From: Gigaspora margarita
Taxonomy: Eukaryota; Glomeromycota; Glomeromycetes; Diversisporales; Gigasporaceae
Length of the DNA: 64,000 nt
Direction: 5' to 3'
NCBI GenBank assembly: GCA_009809945.1
Contig: WTPW01000358.1
Coordinates: 18,008-82,007 of the forward strand
How positions within the stretch are numbered: position 1 is the first letter of the stretch; every line of letters starts with the position of its first letter. The notes below the pieces were generated by a model that did not search any database, was not told where the DNA came from, and saw nothing but the letters and a program-made list of their open reading frames with translations. The translations under genes and the position numbers were made by a program. This document shows positions 23,588-34,571 of the stretch, one piece after another.

Positions 23588-24725
23588 GTTCAGGGTTCTA
23601 TTTTGTTACAGCTTTTTTGTTATATACATTTTTGGAAATAAAAAAAAACTTTTATCAAAGATATCTCTGTATATTCTTGTCCAAATTTGATGAAAATTTT
23701 TTTATTTAAATTCTATAGATCTTAAAATTAAAATAAAAATGTTATTGAATTTGGTCAAGAACTTGCAAAAATATCTTTGATAAAAGTTCCTGTAAACAAT
23801 TTTAGCACAGCTTTTTGTTATATATTTTAGAAGTAGAAAACTTTAATCAAGGCTATCTCTATAAGTTCTTGACCAAATTTGATAAAATTTTTTTATTTTA
23901 TTCTGCAGATTTGTAGAATTAAAATAAAAATTTTTTATTGAATTATGTTAAGAGTTTACAAATATATCTTTGATTAAATTCTTGTAAACAATTTTAGTAC
24001 ATTACCTTTGTAATCTAAGTTTTTGGAAATAAAAAAAATTTCATCAAAGATATTTCTACAAGTTCTTGACCAAATCCAATAAAATTTTTAATTTAAATTC
24101 TATGAATTCATAGAATTAAACTAAACAAATTTTTACAAATTTGGTCAAGCATTCATAGAGTTATCTTTAATAAAATTTCTGTAAACAATTTTGGTATAGC
24201 TTCTTTGTTAATATATTTTAAAAATAAAAAACTTTCATTAAAATATCACTGCAAGTTTTTGGTCAAATTTAATGAATTTTTTTATTTTAATTCTACAAAC
24301 CTGTAGAACTCAAATGAAAAAATTTTATTGAATTTGGTCAAAAACTTACAGAAATATTGTTGATAAAGTTTTTACTTGTAAAAATATATATAACAAAGAA
24401 GCTGTACTAAAATTGTTACAGTAACTTTTATTGAAGATATTTCTATGAGTTTTTAACCAACCCTAATAAATCTTTTTAATTCAATTCTATGAATCTATAG
24501 AATTCAAATAAAAACTTTTATCAAATTTGGTCAATAACTTATAGAATATCTTTAATAAAGTTTTTTTTTTTATTTTCAAAAATATACATTACAAAAAGTT
24601 GTACCAAATTCATTTACAAGAACTTTCATTGAAAATATTTTTGCAAGTTCTTGACCAAATTCAATAAAATTTTTATTTTAATTCTACAGATTTGTAAAAT
24701 TCAAATAAAAAATATGGTTTACAAC

Positions 24726-24981
24726 CAGTGTTTAAAATAGAAATTTTAATTTACCAGTACATGCACCTGTTATATAAAAAAATACCAGTTCAAAAAAAAA
24801 AAAACCTGCATTAGTAGAAAATGATCATCAGATCATTGGGGGCACATAGATGCACGCACCGGTTACTTCAAAAAATTCCGGATCATGCACCGTTTGCTGC
24901 ACCGGCCCAATTTTAAAATACCGGTATATGCAATATAAAAAATGGTAGATCCGGATTTTTATCATGCTATTTTATACACTG
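24726..24981. mobile_element. hAT word element, words ACCGGTAT and ATGCACCG (256 bp)
   Basis: TTTACAAC at 24718-24725 and 24982-24989 is a perfect 8 bp duplication. The ends CAGTGTTTAAAATAG and, inverted, CAGTGTATAAAATAG match closely. Inside are ACCAGT, ACCGGTT, CCGGAT and CACCG words in both orientations. The outer end equals that of the GAGAAC elements at 35277 and 48986, but the word is different. Confidence 0.85.
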
Positions 24982-25092
24982 TTTACAACTTGCAAAAATA
25001 TCATCAATAAAATTTTTTATTTCTAAAAACATGTATAATAGAAGTACTTAAATTGCTTATAGGAACTTTTATTGAAGATATTAGTTCTTGAC

Positions 25093-25204
25093 TAGAGATT
25101 GTACCCATTGGGAAAACCTCTACCCAGTTACTATTAAATTACCCAGATATCTGGATAAATTGCTATATCACACAATTGCAAGTTCTACCCAGGTACAATC
25201 ACTA
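25093..25204. mobile_element. Mini hAT word element, word TACCCA (112 bp)
   Basis: TTCTTGAC at 25085-25092 and 25205-25212 is a perfect 8 bp duplication. Ends TAGAGATTGTACCCA and, inverted, TAGTGATTGTACC. The 112 bp interior has TACCCA/TGGGTA and CAGATATCTGG. It sits in a hairpin unit. Confidence 0.85.
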
Positions 25205-25275
25205 TTCTTGACCAAATTCAAGGAATTTTTTATTCTATGAATCCATAGAATTCAAATAAAAAAAATTTTTAAAAT

Positions 25276-25795
25276 TTAAGAATAGAGGGTACATAGATTA
25301 TTTTTATATAGTTTTATATGGTATTTGAAAATTTTATATAAAACTGATATATGCTACTAATAAAACTTTTTAAATTACAACTAATTTTTATTAAAATTTT
25401 ACAAAATATAAATAAAACAATTTATCTATTATAGTAAAAATTTGAACTATTATTATATTTAAACAAAAATAGTTGTATATATCACTAAGTTTTTCTGGGT
25501 TGATCCAAATTTTCTGGGTTGCACAAAATCGCTAATTCTGATTGGTCAATTTGCGTAAATTTATAAGTTAGTTTTATTACTAGATTTTAATACCAAACTT
25601 TAAAAATATATATTTCACTAAGTTTTTAACCAATTTTAATAATTTTACTATTATTAGAATTAGAAAAACCTGCTTTACAAACTTTTCTAAAGAAATAAAA
25701 TTAGTTTATTTAATTTAATTTTCATAAAATTAAAGATAAAAAAAATTTACTATTAAGATTATATATAATTTTAAAATAGTACCCTCTACCCTTAA
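25276..25795. mobile_element. TTAA-flanked MITE (copy B, uninterrupted)
   Basis: TTAA at 25276-25279 and 25792-25795 borders TIRs GAATAGAGGGTAC and, inverted, GGGTAGAGGGTAC. It lines up with copy A along its length (TACATAGAT, ATATGCTACTAATAAAA, TATATATCACTAAG, ATTAGAATTAGAAAAACC). It shows what copy A looked like before the retroposon inserted. Confidence 0.75.
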
Positions 25796-25929
25796 ATATT
25801 TAAATGACAAAATTAGTGATCTATATAATGTGAATAAACAAGTTAAATTATACAAAATCTGTAGTACAAATAGCATTTTTTGTAGTGTGAATAGCAGTGC
25901 TCTAAATAAATATAGAAAGTTTCTATTTT

Positions 25930-26610
25930 TATATTATACAAGGTTTCTATTTTAGTATTCAAAATAATAAATCTAAATCTAACTCTAACTTTAATTCTAA
26001 CTCTAACTCTAACTCTAATACTAAAAACTAATAAGTAAACCTTCTTTAACTTCTAATTAAAAGTTGTAGAGCTTATTTTTCTAATTCTAATAATAGTTAA
26101 ATCATTAAAATTAATATATGATCAAAGAAGAAAACAAAAGAATTAGCAAATATACTATACACAAAGTACTATAGAAAAAGCTATCAAATAAAAAAACATA
26201 ATTTGTGCAGAATTTTATTATTACAATTGACTTTAGGTTTATAAGTAAAATTATTCTTTGGGTTTATAAATAAAGTTATTCTTTGGCTAAAAAAAATACT
26301 AGTTTTTTAAGTTGTGTTTTATTATTTTCATAGTAAAATTTTTTATTATAATAAAAAAACATTTTACAAATATGAAGTTTAAAAAAAAGTTATCAAATAA
26401 AAAATCATGATTTATACAGAATTTTATTATTACGATTGACTTTGGTTCTTAAGTAAAGTTATTCTTTGGCTCCAAAAAATGCTTATTTTTAAAACATATT
26501 TTATTATTTCTTAGTTAAAATTTTTACTATATTAAAATTTTTTTAAAGTATATATAAAAAAAAAAAATAGTTTTTATAAGCTGATTCTTATGTTTTCTTT
26601 TTTGTAGTGT
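25930..26610. repeat. One arm plus core of foldback family P, with CTAACT repeats
   Basis: The order TCTAACTCTAACTCTAA, TAAGTAAACCTTCTTTAACT, AGTTGTAGAGCT, AAAGAATTAGCAAAT, GAAAAAGCTATCAAAT, TTGACTTTAGG matches the interior of the P element at 31346-34236 and shows the uninterrupted site used by retroposon B. Degenerate telomere-like CTAACT units lie at 25976-26025. Confidence 0.65.
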
Positions 26611-26629
26611 TCTATACAGATTGGATCAA

Positions 26630-26740
26630 ATAGATATTTTAAAGATCCAGTCTAATTTGAAAAACTGAATTGAATCTAAGTTCAGATTCAGATCTGAATA
26701 AAAAGTCTAAATTCAGATCTGGGTCCAAAAAGATAATGTT
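26630..26740. repeat. Array of CAGATCTG words
   Basis: AGATTGGATCAAATAG, AGATCCAGTC, TTCAGATTCAGATCTGAA and ATTCAGATCTGGGTCC follow one another in 110 bp. It looks like the interior of a word element, but I could not define ends or a duplication. Confidence 0.45.
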
Positions 26741-26963
26741 TTTTTTTTTTAAATATGCACTTATTTACATATAATTGCTTTAATATTTTTTAATTATTAC
26801 AATACTTTTTAATTATAACAATATTTTTTTAATTAGAAGGAATGTATTTGTCACTCCTCTATAACACACTTATTTGTTGCTACTTTATTTATAACTCAAA
26901 ATTTACTAAAATAATACTTATTGCACTTCTAACAAAAAATAATTCTTTTACAATTCTGTATTA

Positions 26964-27280
26964 CTGTATGTGTCCGAAAATAAGCTACTTTTTTGGCCAA
27001 AAAATTACACAAAATACATAGGGTAGCTTATTTTCAAAAATGTGAGTTTTTTGAAAAAATTAAAAACTGTACTAATAAAAAGTTGTCCAAAATGATACCA
27101 AATTTTTACTGTTAGTATCTTTTGATATCCTGAACAAGTTTACTTTATAGCACTTTTGAGGTTTACTTAGTAAAATTTGGACTTTTATATGTAGCAACTG
27201 CTAACAGGTTTTTAAGATTTTTGAAAACAATTAGGGAGGTAGCTTATTTTAGGTAGTAGCTTATTTTCAGACATATATAG
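26964..27280. mobile_element. TA-flanked word element, word GTAGCTTATTTT (317 bp)
   Basis: The left arm of the host foldback is split at TA (26962-26963 and 27281-27282); the mirrored arm shows the empty site TGTATTAATCTT. Ends CTGTATGTGTCCGAAAATAA and, inverted, CTATATATGTCTGAAAATAA. GTAGCTTATTTT occurs three times near the ends. Confidence 0.75.
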
Positions 27281-27982
27281 TAATCTTAACCCTAACTTTG
27301 CCTTAATTCTACTTTAATATAAATATGGCCTTATTGCTATAACAAATAAATATATTATTAGGGTGACAAATCATTTTTTCTTTTAATTATAATAATTTTT
27401 TTTATTACAATATTTTTTTAATTATTACAAATTTATTACAATAATTTTTTAATTATTACTTTAAATCATTAATAATTTATATGTTATTGTTAAATAATAC
27501 TACTAGTGTTCAACACTACTATAATTTTTATTATAAGCTATAGTGTAATATAAAAATTTGATTTAATGCAAATTTTTTAAATATTTTTTAAAAAATAATT
27601 ATAATACAAAAATTCATTTATGAAATCATCTTTGAGACTCTAACAAAAAAATTTTCTTATAAAATTTTGGTATAATCTATACTTCTGCTTCATATTAGGC
27701 CTTAACTCTAACCCTAATATTAATTGAAATTTACTTTTTGTTTTATTTGATTTGCATATTACACGAATTTTATATTACTGGTATTGAACACCACAGGTGT
27801 AATATAAAATTTTTGATTTAATAAATTATAACTTTCAAAAAAAACTTTTGATCCATTTTATTTTCCAAGTGTATCTTATAAATTAAATAAAAATTATAAA
27901 AAAATATTATTATTTCTGGATATATTAATTTTTATTTACTAATTTCAAAGAATTTTTCTTCAAGCATATGTGTACTACAAGC

Positions 27983-28483
27983 CAGTATTGGCAAATGACA
28001 TCATATGACCCATATGACTTATATGTTTTATGATATATGACTAGTTATATAAGCAGAGTATATAACTTTATAACCTTATAGCCTAAAGTTAATATAGGCC
28101 AGTATTATAAAATTGGCCCAAATTAACAAGTTGGTTTTAAAAAATTTTATTAAAAAAATTTTACTATTAGATTAAGATTAGATTTTACTAATAAGTTAGT
28201 TAAAAAAACAACTTTAATAATACTAAAATTTTACAAGACCAACTTTTTGTTAGTATATAAAAGTTTATAAATAAAATGCTAATTTTATAAATAATTTTGT
28301 ACTGTTTTAATTTTTTTATTTACACCTAATTTTACTATTAACATTAAATAAATTCTAATTGGCTAGCAAATTTTTAAAGTAGTAAAAAAGCTTATAACCT
28401 TATGACTTATAACCAATAATTATATAACCCATAATCTTGATTATTTAAAAAAAGTAATATAACCTAGTTATTTCTCAACACTG
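27983..28483. mobile_element. hAT word element, words CATATGAC and TTATAACC (501 bp)
   Basis: CTACAAGC at 27975-27982 and 28484-28491 is a perfect 8 bp duplication. Ends CAGTATTGGCAAAT and, inverted, CAGTGTTGAGAAAT. Words of the type ATATGAC, TTATAACC, TTATGAC and TATAACCC crowd the outer 120 bp on both sides. Confidence 0.8.
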
Positions 28484-29262
28484 CTACAAGCTACTTTGTT
28501 TAAATCTACAAGACAGATTATTATATAATAGGTATCTCTGAGTTTTTAATACAAATAATTCATTAAATTTGCTATCATACAATAATACTTGATTTTTCAT
28601 ATCTGCCCATTATAAAAAGATGTTTTTACAATTTCTTAATACAAATATATTACAGTATATTTTGTAATAATAATTGTTTAGTCTTATTAAAACTTTGAGG
28701 TAATAAATTATTCAATTTATTGAAATTTTTGGTATATAATTCATTAAACTCCATTGAGAATAATTAAATTCTTTTAAAAAAATCCAAAGACAATAAATTA
28801 TTTTTAGGATTTTTATTCTTTGTTATATTATTAAACAAAATTTTATACAATATTTTATAATAATTATTCTCAAAAGGTTTCACCCTTATACTGACTAATT
28901 CAGAATTAATAAAAATACTATTAACTAGTTTAAATTAATGAAAGTACTACCTTCCAACTTATAATAAGAATTGATTTTATCTAATTTATGATTAATATGA
29001 GGATTTATTGATATTAGAATTTATTTTAAGAAAATAAATTTTAGACAAATGCTTTTCAATTTGGATCATTACTAATATTTATATAAATTATATAAAAAAT
29101 CTATTTGTAACAGCTGTTACATAACAGCTATAAGGCCAGTATTAATGTTAAAGTAAAGTTAAATTAGAGTTAAGATTAAGATTAATACAGAATTGCAAGA
29201 GTATCAATTTTTGTTAGAAGTGCAATAGGTGTTATCTTAGTAAAAATAAAGTAATAGGCTGT

Positions 29263-30880
29263 TATGAATAGATGTATTCAATCATATAATCAATGCTAAT
29301 CCTACTACTAATTAAACTTTAAAATTCTTGAATCAACTTAAATTTACAAAAATTTATAACTATTTATATAATAATAAAGGTTACCAATATTTTAAAAAAA
29401 TTTTGGACTAAACATTATAAAATGTAGATATATATGCAAATTTATTTTACGGTTCTTATGATAAGAATATCCAATTTTTTTATTTTATAGCATAAAACTA
29501 AATCAGAATTTTAATCATCAGAAACTGCAACAATATTGAACAGATTAGTTTTAAATATCATGAATTGTTTTGGTCACATACTAGTTATGAAATTTGATGG
29601 CTGATTCTCAGCAAATAAAACTTAACATCTAGTATGCAACCAAAAAAATATTCGCAATATTAAAATAATCTGCACAATATCTATAAAGTATATTTAAAAA
29701 TATTATAGATAGTAAGTATAGAGATTTCTGTAGAGTAATATTTTTTCAAAATAATTTAATTGATGATCTGAATAAGATTAGTATAGCAGAAACTCATATT
29801 TTGATGAAAAATCACAGGTTATAACATTTGTGTGATTGGCTAATTGATATAGATCTAAACGTGATTATTGACCAATCAAATCAATTAAAATTCTTTTGAA
29901 ATTCAAATTATGCAAAAAAATGAATTTATTATTAATAAAAGTAAAGCATTATTAATACTAAAGTATTTATTATATTTTTTGACAATTAGATCTTACTGAA
30001 ACATGTTACATCTAACATGTTACTACTACATAGTCTATACTACTGTAATTAAATCCCCCCATTGTATTTATTATACTACATACCTAATATTAGAGTAGTT
30101 GGATATATAATATGTATATGTGTTGTAGTTTGGGTAAAATAAATTTTGTTAAAGTATTTATAATGCATAGCCTGTTTAATAAATGTATAAAATTTTATGT
30201 TAGTATAACACTCATGGTTTAACAATTTATAAATCTATTGTTTGGCTTCATAATTTAAATATAGTAGAAACTCAATAAAATCTGCTAATTACCAAATGCC
30301 CTACCTTTGTTCTTATGAAAACTTTCTGGGAAAAGTAATTGAAAACGATTAGAAAAGATTTGCTACTAAAGATACTCAAAACGAAGTAATATAACTTATC
30401 ACATATGTACCTTAAGTTTAACTTATTATAGGTAAATGGATCGTAAAAATGATGGGTTTTAGACTACAATTATATATCAGATTTTTAATTGTTTATATAA
30501 ATAATTTGTATAATATTTCTTTCAGAATCTATCAGATACAAGTTTCTGCTATGTTGATAAAATCAGCAGAATTACTATATTGTGAGATATCTAAGACAAG
30601 AGCAATTAATAAATTTTCAATTAACTTTAGGGTTAGGAGCATCTTATATTAGGGTTAGAATAGTTTTTAGAAAGTATATATAAGCAAAATTGCCTTTCAG
30701 ATATTTTTACTTAACTCATCTGAAGTAGGTTTAGATTGCCATTTTTTGTATTTTTAGGTTTTCATTTTTGTTTTTTGTTTTGCTTCACTAGCAATCATCA
30801 AAATTATATAATTTGATTGGCTGTGATCACATGAATTTGCTTTCATTTTAGATGATCCTATATTGGGACAATAGTAAATT
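29263..30880. other. AT-rich interval without genes
   Basis: No coding sequence is supported. 30560-30850 resembles the MITE at 51960-52244 (GGGTTAG-GCATCTTA, AAGCAAAATTGCCTT, TAGGTTTAGATTGCCATTTT, TAATTTGATTGGCTG) but lacks its GC-richer ends, so it is an eroded copy. Confidence 0.6.
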
Positions 30881-31335
30881 TTGGGAATATGTACAATATA
30901 AATTTTTATTATATGCTGAAATCTGTGCAGAGTCAAATGAAAAGTAATTTTTTATTAAGTTAATTATGCATGTCAATTAATTAAAAGTTGTAGAGCTCAT
31001 TAAGACATATCTAACAATGATTAGATTATTCAAATCGGCCCAGTGGATGGCAAGATATTATTAAAAAATGATTGGCAACTATGTAAAATTTCTATATAAA
31101 CAATATTTGTTTATATAAAGATTTTTTATGTTGTGCAATCATTTTTCAATAATATCTCACTATCCACTGGATCGATTTGTATAATATAACCACTGTTAGA
31201 TGCATCTTGACAATCCCTATAACCTTCAATTAGTGGAAATGTGTCATTAACTTAGTAGGAAAAAAACTTTTATATATATGCATGCCACATTCTGCCTATT
31301 AGTAATTTTCATATGTGATTTGCATTATGTATACT
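30880..31335. repeat. Foldback family FB-1, copy at 31 kb
   Basis: AGTTGTAGAGCTCATTAAGA, ATCGGCCCAGTGGATGGCAA and AAAAATGATTGGC are inverted around TATATAAACAATATTTGTTTA near 31105. GCCACATTCTGCCTAT near 31290 is the family's outer arm. Confidence 0.7.
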
Positions 31336-31840
31336 ATTAGTCATAGGACATGTCCTTTTACAGGGTTTCAAATGCTGTTACTTATAAATCAAATGAGTTA
31401 ACTCACCTAATTTTATATATAAATTTATACAAAAAATCAATTAAATTAAATTTATTTAAGAATATATATATAAACCTTTCTTTAAATTTAAATATATATT
31501 CTTTAGTATTTAATAATCTTTAATTTAAAGTTTTAGTTCTAAACTCCAAGTAATTCAAAGAGAATCTTCCTTTAAAGTTGATGTATTTTTTATCTTTACA
31601 ACCACTATAAAGTTAAAGCAATAATATAACTATTATAGTATTAACTTTAACTCCAACTCTAACCCTAAAAATTAATAAGTAAACCTTTCTTTGGCTTCTA
31701 GTTAAAGTTGTAGAGCACACTTTTCTGATTCTAATGGTAGTTAAATTATCAAAATTGGTCCTGTGGATCCCAAGATACTTGGGAACAAAGAAAAGAATAT
31801 AAGAATTAGCAAATTTACTATTACACAATGCTTTATAGAA

Positions 31841-32873
31841 CAATCAACTCTTCCTGATGATCACTTGCACCAAAATTCTAAGCAAACATAAAACAAAAAA
31901 TTTCTTTTAGTAATAGATGAAGCAACTTCATACATCGGTTCATATAAAGGTCAACACTATTAAGTGAGACTCCTTTATATATTCGGCAAGCAAGCCAGAA
32001 GTGTTAGTTGTGCAAGATAACTGGCAGTGGGTGCCCTTGGTACAAAAAATTCTGGTAGATGTTGAACCTTCTGTTGATGAAGATACCTTGGTTGGCTAGG
32101 CGGTAAACTAAAAGGAAATGAGTTTTTTAATACCCTCCTTAAGGTTTTTGATGCAAGTCCAAGAGAAAATTTATGAACCCCTTCTACCACATTCTCGCTG
32201 AGCTTTTTTTGACTAGAATTTTGGCAAAAAAGTGGAAAATTTAGTGTACCCCTCCAAAAGATCGATATTGTCATTCCTATCCTAATCAGGAAGAAGGCAT
32301 GTGAAGTTGTAAACAGGAATAACGCGTAATGAAGTTGTAACACATAGGAGTTGGTTGATCAGAGGAAATAAATTCTAGAACTTTCTATATGCATTATAAT
32401 ACTAGGCGAGGCAATTCCTTGTGCAGTATTATATAATTTTTATCGTTTAGTGTTTAGACGTATTAACACCTTCATTTTCTGTTTTTTTCATGACTTTATT
32501 TTTGTTCTTCTTTTTTATTGTGTCTTTTTCTTTTTTTTTATTTTGGTTTTGTTTATAGGATTTCGTTTAGTTGTATGTTTCCCCTTTATTTTTTTTCCTT
32601 TTTTTATTCATCTTTATGAGTAGCTCAGAAATAAAGTTTTTGAAGAAATGGTCTATGAAGAGGTAGCTGAGAACCTGGATATGTTCTCGAAGAAATATAT
32701 GAGTGATGTCATATATGGCTTAGAGACTAACAAATATCAGTGCAACAACCATACCTGGGCACTAGTGGAGTTGTCGAGTATTAGCCTAATATTATAGTTA
32801 GAAATAGTTTTTGTATCTTGTATATAAATAACTTCTAATAAATTAGTGCAAGGTTGTAAAGTGAAAAAAAAAA
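31841..32873 (+). mobile_element. Poly(A) retroposon, copy B (about 1.03 kb)
   Basis: ATGCTTTATAGAA (31828-31840) and ATGCATTATAGAA (32874-32886) form a 13 bp duplication with one change, and the insert ends in about 11 A. The uninterrupted site is visible in the P relic near 26165. It shares its start (CAACTCTTCCTGATGATCAC), the CCCCTCCAAAAGATCGAT block and a T-rich tract with copy A; the 3' third differs. The minus-strand frame at 31975-32343 is not conserved in copy A, so I do not call a gene. Confidence 0.75.
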
Positions 32874-33204
32874 ATGCATTATAGAAAAATGCTATCAAAT
32901 GAAAAAACATGATTTGTGCAAAATTTTATTATTAGAATTGACTTTGGGCTTTTAAGTAAAGTTTTTCTTTGGCTCAAAACAATGCTAGTTTTTTAAGATA
33001 TATTTTATTATTTTCATAGTAAAATTTTTTACTATGATAAAAAACAAAAAAACATCTGTATTAAATTAGGAAAAGCTATTAAATAAATAATCGTGATTTG
33101 CGTAAAATTTTATTATCACGAGATTTATTATTTTTTTAGTAAAATTTTTCACTGTACTAAAAAACTTTTCAAAATGTATATAAAGAAAAATGAATAGTTT
33201 GTAT

Positions 33205-33564
33205 TAGAGATGTATCGGTCCCGAAAAAGACCGGTCCAGGACCGGTCCCAAACTGGGACCGATAAGAACCGTAGGACCATTAAAGGACGGTCCTGGGACC
33301 GGTCCTTGTAAACATAACTGTAATGTTTGTATCACCCAATCAAATTTCTTGATCAGGTGTAATGTAAATCATATGATATTTGTTTATATCTGACAATAAA
33401 TAATTATGTAATTTTTGGCCAATAAAATCTTATGCATTAAGATTGACGTAATCATTCAAGGACTGTTATGGGACCAAAGGACCAGACCAGACCAGGACCG
33501 TAAACGCTATGATAACGGTCCTCTTAGGGACCAGACCAGACCAGACCAGACCGATGCAACCCTA
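33205..33564. mobile_element. hAT word element, word GGACCGGTCC (360 bp)
   Basis: GTTTGTAT at 33197-33204 and 33565-33572 is a perfect 8 bp duplication. Ends TAGAGATGTATCGGTC and, inverted, TAGGGTTGCATCGGTC (13 of 16). GGACC/GGTCC and GACCAGACCA words fill roughly the outer 110 bp on the left and 100 bp on the right, making the ends GC-rich islands in AT-rich DNA. Confidence 0.9.
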
Positions 33565-33906
33565 GTTTGTATAACAGTGAATTTGCTAATTCTTATGTTC
33601 TCTTCTTTGAACCCAAGTATCTTGGGATCCACTAGGCCAATTTTGATGATTTAACTACCATTAGAATTAGAAGAACCTCCTCTTTAACTTTCAATTAAAA
33701 CACAAGAAGCCTTTACTTAATAATATCTTTCATATTTTAGAATATTACTTTAGCCAATCATATTATTGCTTGGAGTGTGTCAGTCATTTGACTTAAAGAA
33801 TATAGTAAAGAATTGATCAACTTTAAAGGAAGATTCTCTTTGAATTACTTGGAGTTAAGAACTAAAACTTTAAATTAAATATTATTAAATACTAAAGAAT
33901 ATATAT

Positions 33907-34078
33907 ATATATATATATATTTTTAATGTTAAAGGTGAGACCATGCTTTTATCTTTATTAAATTTAATAGAAACTTTTTACAAAACAAAAACTTTCATTG
34001 CTTAAATCTATTGTTAAGAGTAAAAACTCAGACATATATCTAAATATAATTTAAATACTTATCTGCGGCCTAAACCTA
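33907..34078 (-). mobile_element. Very short LINE 3' end (170 bp)
   Basis: AAAGGTGAGACCATGCTTTT and TTATCTGCGGCCTAAACCTA match the 3' end of the LINE at 54600-60727. TAAAGAATATATAT at 33893-33906 and 34079-34092 is the target duplication. The insertion is strongly 5'-truncated. Confidence 0.75.
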
Positions 34079-34571
34079 TAAAGAATATATATTTAAAATT
34101 TAAAGAAAGATATATATATATATTTTTAACTAAATTTAATTTAATTGATTTTTTGTACAAATTTATATATAAAATTAGGTGAGTCAACTTATTTGATTTA
34201 TAAGTAACAGCACTCATTAGAGACATGTCCTTTAACTGCTATGATCAACCTCTGATTAACTGGCAGACTATCAATTAAGTAAAAAATGCATAAAAAGCAA
34301 CCTTAAGTATTACAACTGTTATCACATTGTATATAGTCTCTTATTTCTTATTGTTCAGTAGTTGAGCTAATCTGTACTGAGCTGTGCTAATCAAGCACTA
34401 ACATAAAAAAATTGCAAAATGATAATTATATTTTTATATTATTATCATTGATATTGTATTATTCTGTAATAATAAAAAAAATTCAATTGCACTTTGCTAT
34501 TTATAATTTGATATATCCAAAAACCATAGTCAGATTGTAAAAAAATGTAAAATAAGGTAATCAGTTATAAC

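Larger units (their letters stand above)
19150..24720. repeat. Field of about 190 bp hairpin units
   Basis: A unit recurs about a dozen times (19190-19735, 19985-20150, 20345-20445, 21490-21690, 22540-22690, 23600-24720). Each is itself a palindrome: AGATATCTCTATGAGTTCTT, GACCAAATTTGATAAAAA and AAATTCTATAG, then the inverse of all three around a TTCATAGAATT centre. Units are joined by a spacer with GTAAACAATTTTGGTACAGC and TTCTTTGTAATATAT. Tandem runs alternate with inserted elements. No gene is present. A related array lies at 50146-51165. Confidence 0.8.
26838..29262. repeat. 2.4 kb foldback with two nested elements
   Basis: The left arm (ATTGCACTTCTAACAAAAAA, ACAATTCTGTATTA, then, after the nested element, TAATCTTAACCCTAACTTTG and ATGGCCTTATTGCTATAACA) is inverted at 29100-29262. 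A related fragment lies at 44200-44290. Both arms carry degenerate CCCTAA units. Nested inside are the elements at 26964 and 27983; the rest is AT-rich and has no gene. Confidence 0.65.
31346..34236. mobile_element. Large foldback element, family P, with three insertions
   Basis: Arms of about 490 bp are inverted: GGACATGTCC, CTGTTACTTATAAATCAAAT, GTTAACTCACCTAATTTTAT on the left reappear inverted at 34130-34236. Inner arms contain TGGATCCCAAGATACTTGGG and GAATTAGCAAATTTACTA. The element was entered by retroposon B (31841-32873), a word element (33205-33564) and a LINE 3' end (33907-34078). A second member is at 51410-53103. No transposase is visible. Confidence 0.75.

Noticed and set aside
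30449-30652. 67-residue plus-strand frame
   Set aside because: AT-rich, without motif, and its 3' part overlaps an eroded MITE.
31975-32343. 122-residue minus-strand frame in retroposon B
   Set aside because: No counterpart in copy A and no recognisable motif.
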